From: Lysobacter terrestris
GTDB taxonomy: Bacteria > Pseudomonadota > Gammaproteobacteria > Xanthomonadales > Xanthomonadaceae
Direction of reading: 5' to 3'
DNA length: 64,000 nucleotides
Assembly (NCBI RefSeq): GCF_014489475.1
Contig: NZ_CP060820.1
Coordinates: 2,744,001-2,808,000, forward strand
Shown here: piece after piece, positions 46,465-58,184 of the stretch
Position numbering within the stretch: the first letter of the stretch is position 1
Layout of the letters: the number at the start of each line of letters is the position of its first letter
Made by a program: the position numbers and the translations under genes
The notes under the pieces: generated by a model
What the model saw: only the letters and a program-made list of their open reading frames with translations
The model's database searches: none
Told to the model about the DNA's origin: nothing

Positions 46465-47756
46465 GCGCCGTGCCTTCCAATTCCAACGGTTCCGGCGTCC
46501 TCAACGCCGAGATCCGCAACTACACGCTGAACTTCGGCCCGCAGCACCCGGCTGCGCACGGCGTGCTCCGCCTCATCCTCGAGATGGACGGCGAAGTCGT
46601 GCAGCGCGCCGATCCGCACATCGGTCTGCTCCATCGCGGTACCGAGAAGCTGGCCGAATCCAAGCCGTTCAACCAGTCGATCGGCTACATGGATCGCCTG
46701 GACTACGTGTCGATGATGTGCAACGAGCACGCCTACGTGCGTGCGATCGAACAGCTGCTCGGCATCGAGGCGCCGGAACGCGCGCAGTGGATCCGTACGA
46801 TGTTCGACGAGATCACGCGCATCCTGAACCACCTGATGTGGGTCGGTTCGAACGCGCTCGACCTCGGCGCGATGGCGGTGTTCCTGTACGCGTTCCGCGA
46901 GCGCGAAGAGCTGATGGACTGCTACGAAGCGGTCTCCGGCGCGCGCATGCACGCGACCTATTACCGCCCGGGCGGCGTCTACCGCGACCTGCCGGCGCAG
47001 ATGCCGCGCTACAAGGAATCGCCGTGGCGCAAGGGCCAGTCGCTCAAGCGCTTCAACGAATGGCGTGAAGGCTCGCTGCTGGATTACCTCGAGCGCTTCA
47101 CCGAGGACTTCCCCAAGCGCGTCGACGAATACGAGACGCTGCTGACCGACAACCGCATCTGGAAGCAGCGCACCGTCGGCATCGGCGTGGTCTCGCCGGA
47201 ACAGGCCTTCGCCTGGGGCATGACCGGCCCGATGGTCCGCGGTTCGGGCATTGCCTGGGATCTGCGCAAGAAGCAGCCGTACGCCAAGTACGCGGAAGTC
47301 GACTTCGACATTCCGGTCGGCGTGAACGGCGACTGCTACGACCGTTACCTGGTCCGCGTCGCCGAGATGCGTCAGTCCAACCGCATCATCCAGCAGTGCG
47401 TGAAGTGGCTGAAGGCCAATCCGGGCCCCGTGATCGTCGACAACTTCAAGGTCGCGCCGCCCAAGCGCGAAGAGATGAAGGACGACATGGAAGCCCTCAT
47501 CCACCACTTCAAGCTGTTCTCCGAAGGCTATTGCGTCCCCGCCGGCGAAACCTACGCCGCGGTGGAAGCGCCGAAGGGTGAATTCGGCTGCTACCTGGTT
47601 TCCGACGGCGCCAACAAGCCGTTCCGCTGCAAGCTGCGTGCGCCGGGTTTTGCGCATCTGTCGTCGATGGACGAGATCGTCAAGGGCCACATGCTGGCCG
47701 ACGTGGTGGCGATGATCGGTACCTACGACGTCGTGTTTGGTGAGATCGACCGATGA
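46461..47756 (+). CDS. nuoD: NADH-quinone oxidoreductase subunit D
   Basis: This 431-residue peripheral subunit (49 kDa type) shapes the quinone-binding site. It contains [22 protein letters not shown], the histidine-rich [12 protein letters not shown], and the C-terminal [24 protein letters not shown]. Start is GTG 46461. Its stop overlaps the nuoE ATG (ATGA). Confidence 0.97.
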   Translation: MSAVPSNSNGSGVLNAEIRNYTLNFGPQHPAAHGVLRLILEMDGEVVQRADPHIGLLHRGTEKLAESKPFNQSIGYMDRLDYVSMMCNEHAYVRAIEQLLGIEAPERAQWIRTMFDEITRILNHLMWVGSNALDLGAMAVFLYAFREREELMDCYEAVSGARMHATYYRPGGVYRDLPAQMPRYKESPWRKGQSLKRFNEWREGSLLDYLERFTEDFPKRVDEYETLLTDNRIWKQRTVGIGVVSPEQAFAWGMTGPMVRGSGIAWDLRKKQPYAKYAEVDFDIPVGVNGDCYDRYLVRVAEMRQSNRIIQQCVKWLKANPGPVIVDNFKVAPPKREEMKDDMEALIHHFKLFSEGYCVPAGETYAAVEAPKGEFGCYLVSDGANKPFRCKLRAPGFAHLSSMDEIVKGHMLADVVAMIGTYDVVFGEIDR

Positions 47757-48280
47757 AGGCCACTGGCAATTTCGAAAACGCGCGCAACGTCGACCCGATG
47801 GTGGTGCTGTCGGACAAGACGCGCGCCCACATCGACCACTGGCTGAGCAAGTTCCCGCCGGACCGCAAGCGTTCGGCCGTGCTGCAGGGTCTGCACGCCG
47901 CGCAGGAGCAGAACGACGGCTGGCTGAGCGACGAACTGATCGCCGCCGTCGCCAAGTACCTCGATCTCCCGCCGGTGTGGGCCTACGAGGTCGCTTCGTT
48001 CTATTCGATGTTCGAAACCGAGAAGGTCGGCCGCAACAACGTCGCCTTCTGCACCAACATCAGCTGCTGGCTCAACGGCGCCGAAGACCTGGTCAAGCAC
48101 GCCGAGAAGAAGCTGGGCTGCAAGCTGGGCGAATCCACCGCCGATGGCCGCGTCTACCTCAAGCGCGAGGAAGAGTGCGTGGCCGCGTGCTGCGGCGCCC
48201 CGGTGGTCGTGATCAATGGCCATTACCACGAGAAGCTCGACACCGCGAAGGTGGACGAGCTGCTCGACGGTCTGAAGTGA
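47753..48280 (+). CDS. nuoE: NADH-quinone oxidoreductase subunit E
   Basis: This 175-residue peripheral subunit (24 kDa type) binds the N1a 2Fe-2S cluster. Its ligands are Cys100 and Cys105 in [13 protein letters not shown] and Cys142 and Cys146 in [13 protein letters not shown]. It pairs with NuoF in the NADH-dehydrogenase module. Eleven bases separate it from nuoF. Confidence 0.97.
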   Translation: MKATGNFENARNVDPMVVLSDKTRAHIDHWLSKFPPDRKRSAVLQGLHAAQEQNDGWLSDELIAAVAKYLDLPPVWAYEVASFYSMFETEKVGRNNVAFCTNISCWLNGAEDLVKHAEKKLGCKLGESTADGRVYLKREEECVAACCGAPVVVINGHYHEKLDTAKVDELLDGLK

Positions 48281-48291
48281 GGCGTCGGTAA

Positions 48292-49674
48292 ATGGCACAC
48301 GACAACCACCATCACGGCAGCCACGACTATTCCCAGGGCTACGGCCCGGTCGGTCCGGTTCCGCAGGAGCACAGCGTCGTCTACACGACGCTGCACTTCG
48401 AGAAGCCGTGGTCCTACGAGAACTACCTGAAGACCGGCGGTTACGCCGCGCTGCGCAAGATCCTCACCGAGAAGATCGAACCGGCGGCCGTCATCGAGAT
48501 GGTCAAGCAGTCCGGTCTGCGCGGCCGCGGCGGCGCGGGCTTCCCGACCGGCCTGAAGTGGAGCTTCATGCCCAAGGGTTCGGGCACCCAGAAGTACATC
48601 CTGTGCAACTCGGACGAATCCGAGCCGGGTACCGCCAAGGACCGCGACATCCTGCGCTACAACCCGCACGCGGTGATCGAGGGCATGGCGATCGCGTGCT
48701 ACGCGACCGGTTCCACCGCGGCGTATAACTACCTGCGCGGCGAGTTCCACCACGAGCCGTTCGAGCACATCGAGGAAGCCCTCGCCGAAGCCTACAAGCA
48801 CGGCTGGTTGGGCAAGAACGTCCTCGGCTCCGGCATCGATATCGACATCTACAACGCACTCGGTGCGGGCGCTTACATCTGCGGTGAAGAAACCGCGCTG
48901 ATGGAATCGCTGGAAGGCAAGAAGGGCCAGCCGCGCTACAAGCCGCCGTTCCCGGCCAACTTCGGCCTGTACGGCAAGCCGACCACGATCAACAACACCG
49001 AGACTTACGCTTCGGTGCCGGCGATCATCCGCAACGGTGCGGAGTGGTTCCTCAATCTGGGTAAGCCGAACAACGGTGGTCCGAAGATCTTCTCGGTGTC
49101 GGGCCACGTCGCCCGTCCGGGCAACTACGAGATCCGCCTGGGCACGTCGTTCGCGGAGCTGCTGCAGCTCGCCGGCGGCATGCGCGACGGCCGCAAGATC
49201 AAGGGCGTGATCCCGGGTGGTTCCTCGATGCCGGTGCTGCCGGGCGAGACCATGATGGGTCTGACCATGGATTACGACTCGATCCAGAAGGCCGGTTCCG
49301 GCCTGGGCTCGGGCGCCGTGATCGTGATGGACGACACCACCTGCATGGTGCGCGCCTGCCAGCGCATCGCGCGCTTCTATTTCAAGGAAAGCTGCGGCCA
49401 GTGCACGCCGTGCCGCGAAGGCACCGGCTGGATGTACCGCATGCTGACCCGCATCGTCGAGAAGCAGGCCACGCTGGAAGATCTGCAGATGCTGCGCGCC
49501 GCCGCCGGCCAGATCGAAGGCCACACCATCTGCGCGTTCGGCGAAGCCGCTGCATGGCCGGTGCAGGGCTTCCTGCGTCATTTCTGGGATGAGTTCGAAT
49601 ACGCGATCGTGAACAAGCGCTTCCTGGTCGACGACCAGCGCGCCGGCACCGTCGTGGAGAAGGTCGCCGCATAA
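48292..49674 (+). CDS. nuoF: NADH-quinone oxidoreductase subunit F
   Basis: This 460-residue subunit binds NADH, FMN and the N3 4Fe-4S cluster. The glycine-rich NADH/FMN motif is [16 protein letters not shown]. Cluster ligands are Cys368, Cys371 and Cys374 in [12 protein letters not shown] and Cys414 in HTICAFGEA. An N-terminal His-rich stretch ([11 protein letters not shown]) precedes the domain and is not part of the core fold. One base separates it from nuoG. Confidence 0.97.
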   Translation: MAHDNHHHGSHDYSQGYGPVGPVPQEHSVVYTTLHFEKPWSYENYLKTGGYAALRKILTEKIEPAAVIEMVKQSGLRGRGGAGFPTGLKWSFMPKGSGTQKYILCNSDESEPGTAKDRDILRYNPHAVIEGMAIACYATGSTAAYNYLRGEFHHEPFEHIEEALAEAYKHGWLGKNVLGSGIDIDIYNALGAGAYICGEETALMESLEGKKGQPRYKPPFPANFGLYGKPTTINNTETYASVPAIIRNGAEWFLNLGKPNNGGPKIFSVSGHVARPGNYEIRLGTSFAELLQLAGGMRDGRKIKGVIPGGSSMPVLPGETMMGLTMDYDSIQKAGSGLGSGAVIVMDDTTCMVRACQRIARFYFKESCGQCTPCREGTGWMYRMLTRIVEKQATLEDLQMLRAAAGQIEGHTICAFGEAAAWPVQGFLRHFWDEFEYAIVNKRFLVDDQRAGTVVEKVAA

Positions 49675-49675
49675 C

Positions 49676-51907
49676 ATGAGCGCACAGCCCATCAATCCGA
49701 ATCTTCCGCCGGACCACGTCACCGTCTTCATCGACGGCGTCGAAACGGCCGCGCCGAAGGGCTCGATGATCATCAATGCCGCCGACAAGGCCGGCATCGC
49801 GATCCCGCGTTTTTGCTACCACGACAAGCTCAGCATCGCGGCCAACTGCCGCATGTGCCTGGTCGAAGTCGAGAAGATGCCCAAGCCGGCGCCGGCCTGC
49901 GCCACGCCGGTAATGGATGGCATGAAGGTCATCACGCGCAGCGAAAAGGCGCTGAAGTCGCAGCGCAACGTGATGGAGTTCCTGCTGGTCAACCATCCGC
50001 TCGACTGCCCGATCTGCGATCAGGGTGGCGAGTGCGAATTGCAGGACCTGTCGATGGGTTACGGCCGTTCGGTCAGCCGCTTCGCCGAGCGCAAGCGCGT
50101 GGTGCCGGACGAGGACATGGGTCCGCTGGTCGCCACGGAAATGACCCGCTGCATCCAGTGCACGCGCTGTGTGCGCTTCACCGCGGAAGTCGCCGGCACG
50201 TACGAGCTGGGCGGCATGTACCGCGGCGAGAACCTGCAGATCGGTACCTTCGACGGCAAGCCGTTGACTACCGAGCTGTCCGGCAACGTCATCGACGTCT
50301 GCCCGGTCGGCGCGCTGACCAACAAGGTATTCCAGTTCAAGGCGCGTCCGTGGGAACTGACCGCGCGCGAATCGCTGGGCTACCACGATGCGCTGGGCAG
50401 CAACCTGTTCCTGCACGTGCGTCGCGGCGAAGTGCTGCGCAGCGTGCCGCGCGACAACGAAGCCGTGAACGAATGCTGGCTTTCGGACCGCGACCGTTAC
50501 TCGCACCAGGGCCTGTACGCTGCCGATCGCGCGACCAAGCCGCTGATCAAGGATGGCGATGATTTCCGCGAAGCCTCGTGGGAAGAAGCGCTGGCCAAGG
50601 CCGCGAAGATCCTGCGCGACAACGGCGCCGACAACCTTGGCGTGCTGGTGCATCCGGCGACCTCGAACGAGGAGGGCGCGCTGCTGGCGCGCCTGGCCGA
50701 GGCGCTGGGCACCGGCAACATCGATCACCGCATCTCGCAGCACGATCTCTCTGACGCCGCTGTCGCCGAAATTTTCGGCATGCCGGTCGCCGATCTCGCC
50801 CATGCCGATGCGATCGTCATCGTCGGCAGCAACCTGCGCCACGAAGTCCCACTGCTGCACGCCCGCGTGCGCAAGGCGTGGACGCGCGGCGCCAAGGTGC
50901 ATGTCGTCAATCCGGTCGACTTCGATTTCACCTTCAAGACCGCAAGCAATCGCATCGTCGCGCCGTCGCAGCTCGCCGCGACGCTGGCCGATACCGGCCT
51001 GCGCGATGCGCTGAAGGATGCGACGCGTGCCGTCGTCATCGTCGGTGGCGTCGCCGAGAATGGCCCGTACGCCGCCGCGATCCGCAAGGCTGCGGCCGAA
51101 CTCGCGACCGCGGCCAACGCCAAGCTGTGCCGCATCCCGCAGGGCGCCAACGCCGTCGGTCTGGGCAAGCATGGCGTGCTGCCGCGTTCGCGTGATGCGC
51201 AGGCGATGCTGGCGCAGCCGCGCTCGGCCTACATCCTGTACGGCATCGAGCCGGGCCTGGACTTCGCCGATACCGCGACCACCAACAAGGCGCTCAAGTC
51301 GGCGCAGGTCGTGGCGTTCAGTCATTTTGCCTGCCGCTCGACGCGCGCCGTGGCCGACGTGATCCTGCCGATCGGTGCGTTGCCGGAAGTCGAGGCGACG
51401 CTGACCAACCTGGAAGGCTTCGAGCAGACCACTGTCGCCGGCGGCAAGCTGCCGGGCGACGCGCGTGCCGGCTGGCGCGTGCTGCGTGCGCTGGGTGGCG
51501 AGCTGGCCGTGGCCGGTTTCGAGTTCACCGACCTCGCCGGCCTGCGTGCTGGCCTGCGCAAGCAGACGGTGCAGGTCGCGGCTGGTCCGGCGCCGAAGCT
51601 GGCGGCTGAAGGGCTCGAACTCGCGGTCAGCACCGCGATCTATCGCAGCGATGCCGTGGTGCGCCGTGCCGCGAACCTGCAGTCGCATCCGCTCAATGTT
51701 GAAGCACGTGCCGTGATGCATCCGACGGACGCCGAGTCGCGCACGCTGCGCGATGGCGTGATCGGCCGGTTCACCTCGGAGGCAGGCACCGCGACGTTGC
51801 CGGTCGTCGTCAGCGACAAGGTCGCGCGCGGCACCGTCTGGATCGAAGACGGCCATGGCGCCACCGCGCCGCTGGGTGCGGGCCGCGTATTGGCGGGGAG
51901 GGCGTGA
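49676..51907 (+). CDS. nuoG: NADH-quinone oxidoreductase subunit G
   Basis: This 743-residue Fe-S subunit has an N-terminal 2Fe-2S ferredoxin part (Cys47, Cys58, Cys61, Cys75), a His-liganded cluster segment ([18 protein letters not shown]), a 4Fe-4S site ([13 protein letters not shown], then [10 protein letters not shown]) and a molybdopterin-oxidoreductase-like C-terminal half that is degenerate. Its stop overlaps the nuoH ATG by one base (TGATG). Confidence 0.96.
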   Translation: MSAQPINPNLPPDHVTVFIDGVETAAPKGSMIINAADKAGIAIPRFCYHDKLSIAANCRMCLVEVEKMPKPAPACATPVMDGMKVITRSEKALKSQRNVMEFLLVNHPLDCPICDQGGECELQDLSMGYGRSVSRFAERKRVVPDEDMGPLVATEMTRCIQCTRCVRFTAEVAGTYELGGMYRGENLQIGTFDGKPLTTELSGNVIDVCPVGALTNKVFQFKARPWELTARESLGYHDALGSNLFLHVRRGEVLRSVPRDNEAVNECWLSDRDRYSHQGLYAADRATKPLIKDGDDFREASWEEALAKAAKILRDNGADNLGVLVHPATSNEEGALLARLAEALGTGNIDHRISQHDLSDAAVAEIFGMPVADLAHADAIVIVGSNLRHEVPLLHARVRKAWTRGAKVHVVNPVDFDFTFKTASNRIVAPSQLAATLADTGLRDALKDATRAVVIVGGVAENGPYAAAIRKAAAELATAANAKLCRIPQGANAVGLGKHGVLPRSRDAQAMLAQPRSAYILYGIEPGLDFADTATTNKALKSAQVVAFSHFACRSTRAVADVILPIGALPEVEATLTNLEGFEQTTVAGGKLPGDARAGWRVLRALGGELAVAGFEFTDLAGLRAGLRKQTVQVAAGPAPKLAAEGLELAVSTAIYRSDAVVRRAANLQSHPLNVEARAVMHPTDAESRTLRDGVIGRFTSEAGTATLPVVVSDKVARGTVWIEDGHGATAPLGAGRVLAGRA

Positions 51908-52962
51908 TGGAGATGGTCGATACCTTCCGCGACTGGATGCTGGGCCTGGGCTGGGGCGGCAACGTCGCCTGGATCGTGCTGAAGGTGCTGCTGATCGCCA
52001 TGCCGGTGATCATCTCGGTCGCCTTCTACGTGGTCTGGGAACGCAAGCTGATCGGCTGGATGCACGTGCGTCGCGGCCCGATGTACATCGGCAAGGGCGT
52101 GCTGCAGGCCTTCGCCGACGTGTTCAAGCTGCTGTTCAAGGAGGTCATCCAGCCCACGCGCGCGCAGCCGTTCCTGTTCAAGTTCGCGCCGCTGCTGGCG
52201 CTGGCGCCGGCCTTCGCGGCCTGGGCGGTGGTGCCGTTCGACGCGAAGCTGGTGCTTTCGAACGCCAACGCCGGCCTGCTGTACCTGCTGGCGATGACCT
52301 CGATGGGCGTGTACGGCATCATCCTCGCCGGCTGGGCCTCGAACTCGAAGTACGCGTTCCTGGGCGCGATGCGCGCCGCGGCGCAGATGGTGTCCTACGA
52401 GATCGCGATGGGCTTTGCCATGGTCGGCGTGCTGATCGCCGCGGGCAGCCTGAACCTCACCGAGATCGTGATGGCGCAGTCCGGCAACGCCGGCGCGTTC
52501 GAATGGTTCATGTGGCCTCTGCTGCCACTGTTCGTGGTGTATTTCATCTCGGGCGTGGCCGAAACCAACCGCGCGCCGTTCGACGTGGTCGAAGGCGAAT
52601 CGGAAATCGTCGCCGGCCACATGGTCGAGTATTCCGGTTCGGCGTTCGCGCTGTTCTTCCTGGCCGAATACGCGAACATGATCCTGATCAGCTTCCTGGT
52701 CTCGCTGTTCTTCCTCGGCGGCTGGCTGAGCCCGTTCCAGGGCCTGGGCATCCCGTTGCTGTCGGTCGACGGCTGGTGGTGGCTGCTGGCCAAGGTGTTC
52801 TTCTTCGCCAGCTGCTTCATCTGGTTCCGCGCCTCGTTCCCGCGCTACCGCTACGACCAGATCATGCGCCTGGGCTGGAAGGTGTTCATCCCGCTGACCA
52901 TCGCCTGGATCTGCGTCACCGCGCTGCTGGCGTACTACAAGATCTTCTTGCCGTTCGAGTGA
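51907..52962 (+). CDS. nuoH: NADH-quinone oxidoreductase subunit H
   Basis: This 351-residue membrane subunit (about eight helices) links the peripheral arm to the membrane arm near the quinone site. ATG 51907 is chosen; a GTG three bases earlier (51904) is also in frame. Motifs [20 protein letters not shown] and [19 protein letters not shown] are conserved. Confidence 0.96.
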   Translation: MEMVDTFRDWMLGLGWGGNVAWIVLKVLLIAMPVIISVAFYVVWERKLIGWMHVRRGPMYIGKGVLQAFADVFKLLFKEVIQPTRAQPFLFKFAPLLALAPAFAAWAVVPFDAKLVLSNANAGLLYLLAMTSMGVYGIILAGWASNSKYAFLGAMRAAAQMVSYEIAMGFAMVGVLIAAGSLNLTEIVMAQSGNAGAFEWFMWPLLPLFVVYFISGVAETNRAPFDVVEGESEIVAGHMVEYSGSAFALFFLAEYANMILISFLVSLFFLGGWLSPFQGLGIPLLSVDGWWWLLAKVFFFASCFIWFRASFPRYRYDQIMRLGWKVFIPLTIAWICVTALLAYYKIFLPFE

Positions 52963-52984
52963 GACAGGAAACGCCGAGACCCAC

Positions 52985-53473
52985 ATGAACCGCATCGTTT
53001 CCTACTTCAAGAGCCTGCTGCTCATCGAGCTGCTGCAGGGCCTTGGGCTGACGCTCAAGTACCTGTTCAAGCCGAAGTACACGCTGATGTACCCGATGGA
53101 GAAGACGCCGCAGTCGCCGCGCTTCCGTGGCATCCACGCACTGCGCCGCTATCCCAACGGCGAAGAGCGTTGCATCGCCTGCAAGCTGTGCGAGGCCGTG
53201 TGCCCGGCGCTGGCGATCACCATCGACTCGGAGAAGCGCGAGGACGGCACCCGCCGCACCACGCGCTACGACATCGACCTGTTCAAGTGCATCTTCTGCG
53301 GCTTCTGCGAAGAGTCCTGCCCGGTTGATTCGATCGTGGAAACGCACATCCACGAATACCACTTCGAGAAGCGCGGCCAGAACATCATCACCAAGCCGCA
53401 GCTGCTGGCGATCGGCGACCGGCTCGAGGCCGAGATCGCCGAGCGCCGCGCCACTGACGCCGCGTTCCGCTGA
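52985..53473 (+). CDS. nuoI: NADH-quinone oxidoreductase subunit I
   Basis: This 162-residue subunit has two 4Fe-4S ferredoxin clusters (N6a and N6b): [12 protein letters not shown] (Cys63, 66, 69, 73) and [12 protein letters not shown] (Cys102, 105, 108, 112). An N-terminal amphipathic stretch docks it to the membrane arm. It lies 22 bases after nuoH. Confidence 0.97.
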   Translation: MNRIVSYFKSLLLIELLQGLGLTLKYLFKPKYTLMYPMEKTPQSPRFRGIHALRRYPNGEERCIACKLCEAVCPALAITIDSEKREDGTRRTTRYDIDLFKCIFCGFCEESCPVDSIVETHIHEYHFEKRGQNIITKPQLLAIGDRLEAEIAERRATDAAFR

Positions 53474-53481
53474 GGGCTGCC

Positions 53482-54108
53482 ATGGATTTCGTGCAGATCG
53501 CTTTCCTTGCCTTTGCCGCGATGGCCACCATCGCGGCGCTGGGCGTCATCACCGTCCGCAATCCGGTCCATTCCGCATTGCTGCTGGTGCTGACGTTCTT
53601 CTCCGTTGCCTGCACCTGGATCATTTCCGGCGCCGAGTTCCTCGGCATCGCCCTGATCCTGGTCTACGTCGGCGCGGTGATGGTGCTGTTCCTGTTCGTG
53701 GTGATGATGCTGGACATCGACGTCGCGCCGTTGCGCGAAGGCTTCGTCCGCTACCTGCCGTTCGGGTTGATCGTCGCGGTGGTGATGCTGGTCGAAATGC
53801 TGACGCTGATCGGCGCAAAGGCGGCGATGGCCACGCCGTTCGCCGACAACCTCGGCGACGTGCCGAACACCAAGTGGCTGGCGCAGGCCCTGTTCACCGA
53901 TTTCATGCTGCCGTTCGAGGTCGCCGCTGTGATCCTCACCATCGCGGTCATCGCGGCGGTGATGCTGACCCTGCGCCGCCGCCCCGGTGCGCGCCACCAG
54001 GATCCGTCCGCGCAGGCCCGCGTGCGCGCCAGCGACCGCATCCGCATGGTGAAGATGGACGCCGTGAAGCCGCAGGCGCCGGCCGCTGGCGAGGAGGTGC
54101 AGTCGTGA
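53482..54108 (+). CDS. nuoJ: NADH-quinone oxidoreductase subunit J
   Basis: This 208-residue membrane subunit has about five helices; [20 protein letters not shown] is the conserved core near the proton path. A charged C-terminal tail follows. Its stop overlaps the nuoK GTG start as GTGA. Confidence 0.95.
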   Translation: MDFVQIAFLAFAAMATIAALGVITVRNPVHSALLLVLTFFSVACTWIISGAEFLGIALILVYVGAVMVLFLFVVMMLDIDVAPLREGFVRYLPFGLIVAVVMLVEMLTLIGAKAAMATPFADNLGDVPNTKWLAQALFTDFMLPFEVAAVILTIAVIAAVMLTLRRRPGARHQDPSAQARVRASDRIRMVKMDAVKPQAPAAGEEVQS

Positions 54109-54428
54109 GTCTGCTTGGTGAAGGCGTGGCCCTCGGTCACTACCTGGCGCTCGGCGCCGCCCTGTTCTGCATCAGCATCGCCGGCATCGTGCTGAACCGG
54201 AAGAACGTGATCATCCTGCTGATGTCGATCGAGCTGATGCTGCTCTCGGTCAACATCAACTTCGTCGCCTTCTCGCGCCACCTTGGCGATGCGGCGGGGC
54301 AGGTGTTCGTGTTCTTCATCCTGACCGTGGCCGCGGCGGAAGCCGCGATCGGTCTGGCGATTCTGGTCACGCTGTTCCGCAATCGACGCACGATCAACGT
54401 CGGTCAGATCGACACGCTCAAAGGCTGA
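54105..54428 (+). CDS. nuoK: NADH-quinone oxidoreductase subunit K
   Basis: This 107-residue, three-helix proton-path subunit starts at GTG 54105; longer open frames upstream are antisense shadows or overlaps with nuoJ. The conserved glutamate is in [21 protein letters not shown] second conserved acidic residue is in [11 protein letters not shown]. Confidence 0.95.
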   Translation: MSLLGEGVALGHYLALGAALFCISIAGIVLNRKNVIILLMSIELMLLSVNINFVAFSRHLGDAAGQVFVFFILTVAAAEAAIGLAILVTLFRNRRTINVGQIDTLKG

Positions 54429-54497
54429 CCCAGAGTCGCCGACAGCACCGCGGATCCCCATGCCGCGGGCTGCCTGGAAACAAGCATTGGAAAACCG

Positions 54498-56615
54498 ATG
54501 GCCATCTCCAAAACCCATCTGCTGATCATCGTGCTCGCACCCTTGCTGGGTGCGATCCTCGCCGGCCTGTTCGGCCGTCGCATCGGCCGCGTCGGCGCCC
54601 ACAGCGTCACCATCGGTGGCGTGGCGATCAGCTGCGCGCTGTCGATCTACGTGTTGTGGCAGCTGGTGTCGCAGGGTGCTGCGCCGTTCAACGAGAACGT
54701 CTATACCTGGTTCCAGATCGGCGGCATCGACGCCCACGTCGGCTTCATGATCGACAAGCTGACCGCGATGATGATGGTCGTGGTGACCTTCGTGTCGCTG
54801 CTGGTGCACGTCTACACCATCGGCTACATGGAAGAAGACCCGGGCTACCAGCGCTTCTTCAGCTACATCTCGCTGTTCACCTTCTCGATGTTGATGCTCG
54901 TGATGAGCAACAACTTCCTGCAGCTGTTCTTCGGCTGGGAAGCGGTGGGCCTGGTCTCGTACCTGCTGATCGGTTTCTGGTTCAAGCGCCCGACCGCCGT
55001 GTTCGCCAACCTCAAGGCGTTCCTGGTCAACCGCGTGGGCGACTTCGGCTTCCTGCTGGGCATCGCCGCGGTGCTGTGGCAGTTCGGCTCGCTCGACTAC
55101 GCGACCGTGTTCGCGAATGCCCCGACCATCGTGGGCCAGGTGATGCCGATCATCGCCGGGCACGAGTGGTCCGTCGCCACGGTGATCTGCATCTGCCTGT
55201 TCATCGGCGCCATGGGCAAGTCGGCGCAGGTGCCGCTGCACGTGTGGCTGCCCGACTCGATGGAAGGCCCGACCCCGATCTCCGCGCTGATCCACGCCGC
55301 GACGATGGTGACCGCGGGCATCTTCATGGTCGCGCGCATGTCGCCGCTGTTCCAGCTGAGCGAGACGGCGCTGAACTTCGTCCTGTTCATCGGCGCGACC
55401 ACCGCGTTCTGGACCGGCCTGATCGGCATCGTGCAGAACGACATCAAGCGCGTGGTCGCGTATTCGACCCTGTCGCAGCTGGGCTACATGACCGTGGCGC
55501 TGGGCGTGTCGGCGTATTCCGCCGCCGTCTATCACCTGATGACCCATGCCTTCTTCAAGGCGCTGCTGTTCCTCGGTGCCGGCTCGGTGATCATCGGCAT
55601 GCACCACGAGCAGGACATGCGCCGCATGGGCGGCCTGAAGAAGTACATGCCGATCACCTACATCACCATGGTGATCGGCACGCTGGCCCTGGTCGGCACG
55701 CCGTTCTTCAGCGGCTTCTACTCGAAGGACACCATCATCGAGGCCGCCGCCGAACACGCGCACGAAGCGCACAACTGGGTCGCGACCTACGGCTACTGGG
55801 CCGTGCTGCTCGGCGCCTTCGTCACCTCGTTCTACAGCTTCCGCCTGCTGTACATGACCTTCCACGGCAAGGAACATTTCCACGATCCGGCGCCGGACCA
55901 CTACGTGGCACCGGAAGCGGATTCGTCCGAGCACGAGGCTGCGCTCGCGCATGAGCACGAGGCGCACGGCGGCCATGACGACCATGGCCATGGCCACGAC
56001 GACCACGCGCATACGCCGCACGAGTCGCCGTGGGTCGTGACCCTGCCGCTGATCCTGCTGGCGATTCCGTCGATCCTGGTCGGCTTCTTCACCGTCGGCC
56101 CGATGCTGTTCGGTACCGACGTGCTGGGCCACGCCAAGCAGCTGCCGTTCTTCCTCGGCGCCATCGACCTGCCGGCCGCTCAGGACACCGTGGGCAAGCT
56201 GGCCGAGGAGTTCCACGGTCCGGTCGCGTTCGCACTGCACGGCTTCAAGGCCCCGGCGTTCTGGCTGGCCTTCGCGGGCTTCGCCCTCGCGACGTTCCTG
56301 TATCTGATCAAGCCGGAGCTGCCGGCCAAGCTGCGCAAGATGTTCTCGCTGCCGGTGCGCGTGCTCGAAGAGAAGTACGGCATGGACACGCTGTGGATCG
56401 GCGGGTTCGCCGGCGGCGGCGTGCTGATCGGCAAGCTGTCGCGCTGGTTCGACACCAACATCATCGACGGGCTGGTCAATGCCAGCGCCCGTGCCACCGA
56501 ATTCACCGCGCGCCTCGTGCGCCGCGGCCAGACCGGCTACCTCTACCACTACGCCTTCGCGATGATCATCGGCCTGATTCTTTCCCTGGCCGCCGTCATC
56601 CGTTACTGGCGCTGA
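54498..56615 (+). CDS. nuoL: NADH-quinone oxidoreductase subunit L
   Basis: This 705-residue antiporter-like proton-pumping subunit has about 16 helices. Core motifs FFGWEAVGLVSYLLIGFW and MEGPTPISALIHAATMVTAG are intact. A His-rich loop of about 32 residues holding 11 His (about residues 477-509) lies between C-terminal helices; this region is outside the conserved core and could bind metal or simply be disordered. A 69-base gap precedes it. Confidence 0.95.
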   Translation: MAISKTHLLIIVLAPLLGAILAGLFGRRIGRVGAHSVTIGGVAISCALSIYVLWQLVSQGAAPFNENVYTWFQIGGIDAHVGFMIDKLTAMMMVVVTFVSLLVHVYTIGYMEEDPGYQRFFSYISLFTFSMLMLVMSNNFLQLFFGWEAVGLVSYLLIGFWFKRPTAVFANLKAFLVNRVGDFGFLLGIAAVLWQFGSLDYATVFANAPTIVGQVMPIIAGHEWSVATVICICLFIGAMGKSAQVPLHVWLPDSMEGPTPISALIHAATMVTAGIFMVARMSPLFQLSETALNFVLFIGATTAFWTGLIGIVQNDIKRVVAYSTLSQLGYMTVALGVSAYSAAVYHLMTHAFFKALLFLGAGSVIIGMHHEQDMRRMGGLKKYMPITYITMVIGTLALVGTPFFSGFYSKDTIIEAAAEHAHEAHNWVATYGYWAVLLGAFVTSFYSFRLLYMTFHGKEHFHDPAPDHYVAPEADSSEHEAALAHEHEAHGGHDDHGHGHDDHAHTPHESPWVVTLPLILLAIPSILVGFFTVGPMLFGTDVLGHAKQLPFFLGAIDLPAAQDTVGKLAEEFHGPVAFALHGFKAPAFWLAFAGFALATFLYLIKPELPAKLRKMFSLPVRVLEEKYGMDTLWIGGFAGGGVLIGKLSRWFDTNIIDGLVNASARATEFTARLVRRGQTGYLYHYAFAMIIGLILSLAAVIRYWR

Positions 56616-56636
56616 TAACGACAAGGACCTCGCAAC

Positions 56637-58148
56637 GTGACCTCCTGGCCCTTGCTTAGCCTCCTGATCTGGCTGCCGATCTTCGGCGGCTTCGCCACCC
56701 TGGCATTCGGAAACGAGCGCGCGAACGGCGCCCGCTGGTTCGGCATCGCCGTCGCCGCTGCGACGTTGCTGCTGAGCGTGCTGCTGTTCACCGGCTTCGA
56801 CTACGCCAACCCCGGCATGCAGTTCGGCGAAGAGCATGCGTGGATCCCGGTCTACGACATCCGCTACAGCCTCGGTGCGGACGGCATCTCGGTCGCGCTG
56901 ATCGGCCTGACCACGCTGACTTCGCTGCTGGTGCTGATCTCGGCCTGGGGATCGGTCGACAAGCGCGTCAGCCAGTACTACGCCTCGTTCCTGATCCTCG
57001 AAGGCCTGATGGTCGGCGTGTTCTCCGCGCTGGACTCGATGCTGTTCTACGTGTTCTTCGAGGCCATGCTGATCCCGATGTTCCTGATCATCGGCGTCTG
57101 GGGTGGGCCGCGCCGCGTGTATGCGGCGGTGAAGTTCTTCCTCTACACCTTCATCGGCTCGGTGTTCATGCTGGCCGCGCTGATCTACATGTACCTGAAG
57201 GGCGGCAGCTGGCAGCTCGCGGACATGTACGCGCTGCAGCTCACGTCCACGGAACAGACGTGGATCTTCTTCGGTTTCCTCGCCGCATTCGCGGTCAAGG
57301 TGCCGATGTTCCCGGTCCATACCTGGTTGCCGGATGCGCACGTGGAAGCGCCGACCGCCGGTTCGGTGATCCTGGCCGCGATCATGCTGAAGATCGGCGG
57401 TTACGGTTTCCTGCGCTTCACCCTGCCGATCGTGCCGGACGCAGGCACCGAGTGGGCGACCTTCGTGATCGCGCTGAGCCTGATCGCGGTGGTCTACGTC
57501 GGCCTGGTCGCGCTGGTCCAGGACGACATGAAGAAGCTGATCGCGTACTCGTCGGTCTCGCACATGGGCTTCGTCACCCTGGGCACGTTCATCGCCTTCG
57601 CCCTGGTGCGCGACTACGGCAACTACGACGCCGCTCGTCTCGGCCTGCAGGGCGCGATGGTGCAGATGATCAGCCACGGCTTCATCTCGGGCGCGATGTT
57701 CACCTGCGTCGGCGTGCTCTACGACCGCATGCACAGCCGCATGATCAAGGACTACGGCGGCGTGGTGAACGTGATGCCGTGGTTCGCGACGTTCTTCGTG
57801 CTGTTCGCCATGGCCAACTCGGGCCTGCCGGGCACCTCGGGCTTCGTCGGCGAGTTCATGGTGATCCTGTCGAGCTTCCAGAAGCACCCGCTGATCGCCT
57901 TCGCGGCGGCCGCGACGCTGATCATCGGCGCCGGCTACACGCTTTGGCTGGTCAAGCGCGTGATCTGGGGCGAGGTGGGCAATGCGCACGTCGCCGAGAT
58001 GGAAGACATCAACTTCCGCGAAGCCATCGTCCTGGGCGTGTTCGCGGTCGGCGTGCTGGTGCTGGGCATCTATCCCAAGCCGCTCACCGACCTGATGGAA
58101 CCCTCGATCGCCAACCTCGCGACCCAGATCGCTACTTCCAAGCTGTAA
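56637..58148 (+). CDS. nuoM: NADH-quinone oxidoreductase subunit M
   Basis: This 503-residue antiporter-like subunit starts at GTG 56637. It has about 14 helices with conserved VFFEAMLIPMFLIIGVWGG, HTWLPDAHVEAPTAGSVILA and SSVSHMGFVTLG, which carry the charged residues of the proton path. It lies 21 bases after nuoL. Confidence 0.95.
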   Translation: MTSWPLLSLLIWLPIFGGFATLAFGNERANGARWFGIAVAAATLLLSVLLFTGFDYANPGMQFGEEHAWIPVYDIRYSLGADGISVALIGLTTLTSLLVLISAWGSVDKRVSQYYASFLILEGLMVGVFSALDSMLFYVFFEAMLIPMFLIIGVWGGPRRVYAAVKFFLYTFIGSVFMLAALIYMYLKGGSWQLADMYALQLTSTEQTWIFFGFLAAFAVKVPMFPVHTWLPDAHVEAPTAGSVILAAIMLKIGGYGFLRFTLPIVPDAGTEWATFVIALSLIAVVYVGLVALVQDDMKKLIAYSSVSHMGFVTLGTFIAFALVRDYGNYDAARLGLQGAMVQMISHGFISGAMFTCVGVLYDRMHSRMIKDYGGVVNVMPWFATFFVLFAMANSGLPGTSGFVGEFMVILSSFQKHPLIAFAAAATLIIGAGYTLWLVKRVIWGEVGNAHVAEMEDINFREAIVLGVFAVGVLVLGIYPKPLTDLMEPSIANLATQIATSKL

Positions 58149-58184
58149 GGCGCATCGCGCGACCGTACCGCCAGAGATCCAGAC

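Noticed and set aside
49382-51856. 824-codon minus-strand frame over nuoG
   Set aside because: Antisense shadow of nuoG, whose Fe-S ligands are all in place.
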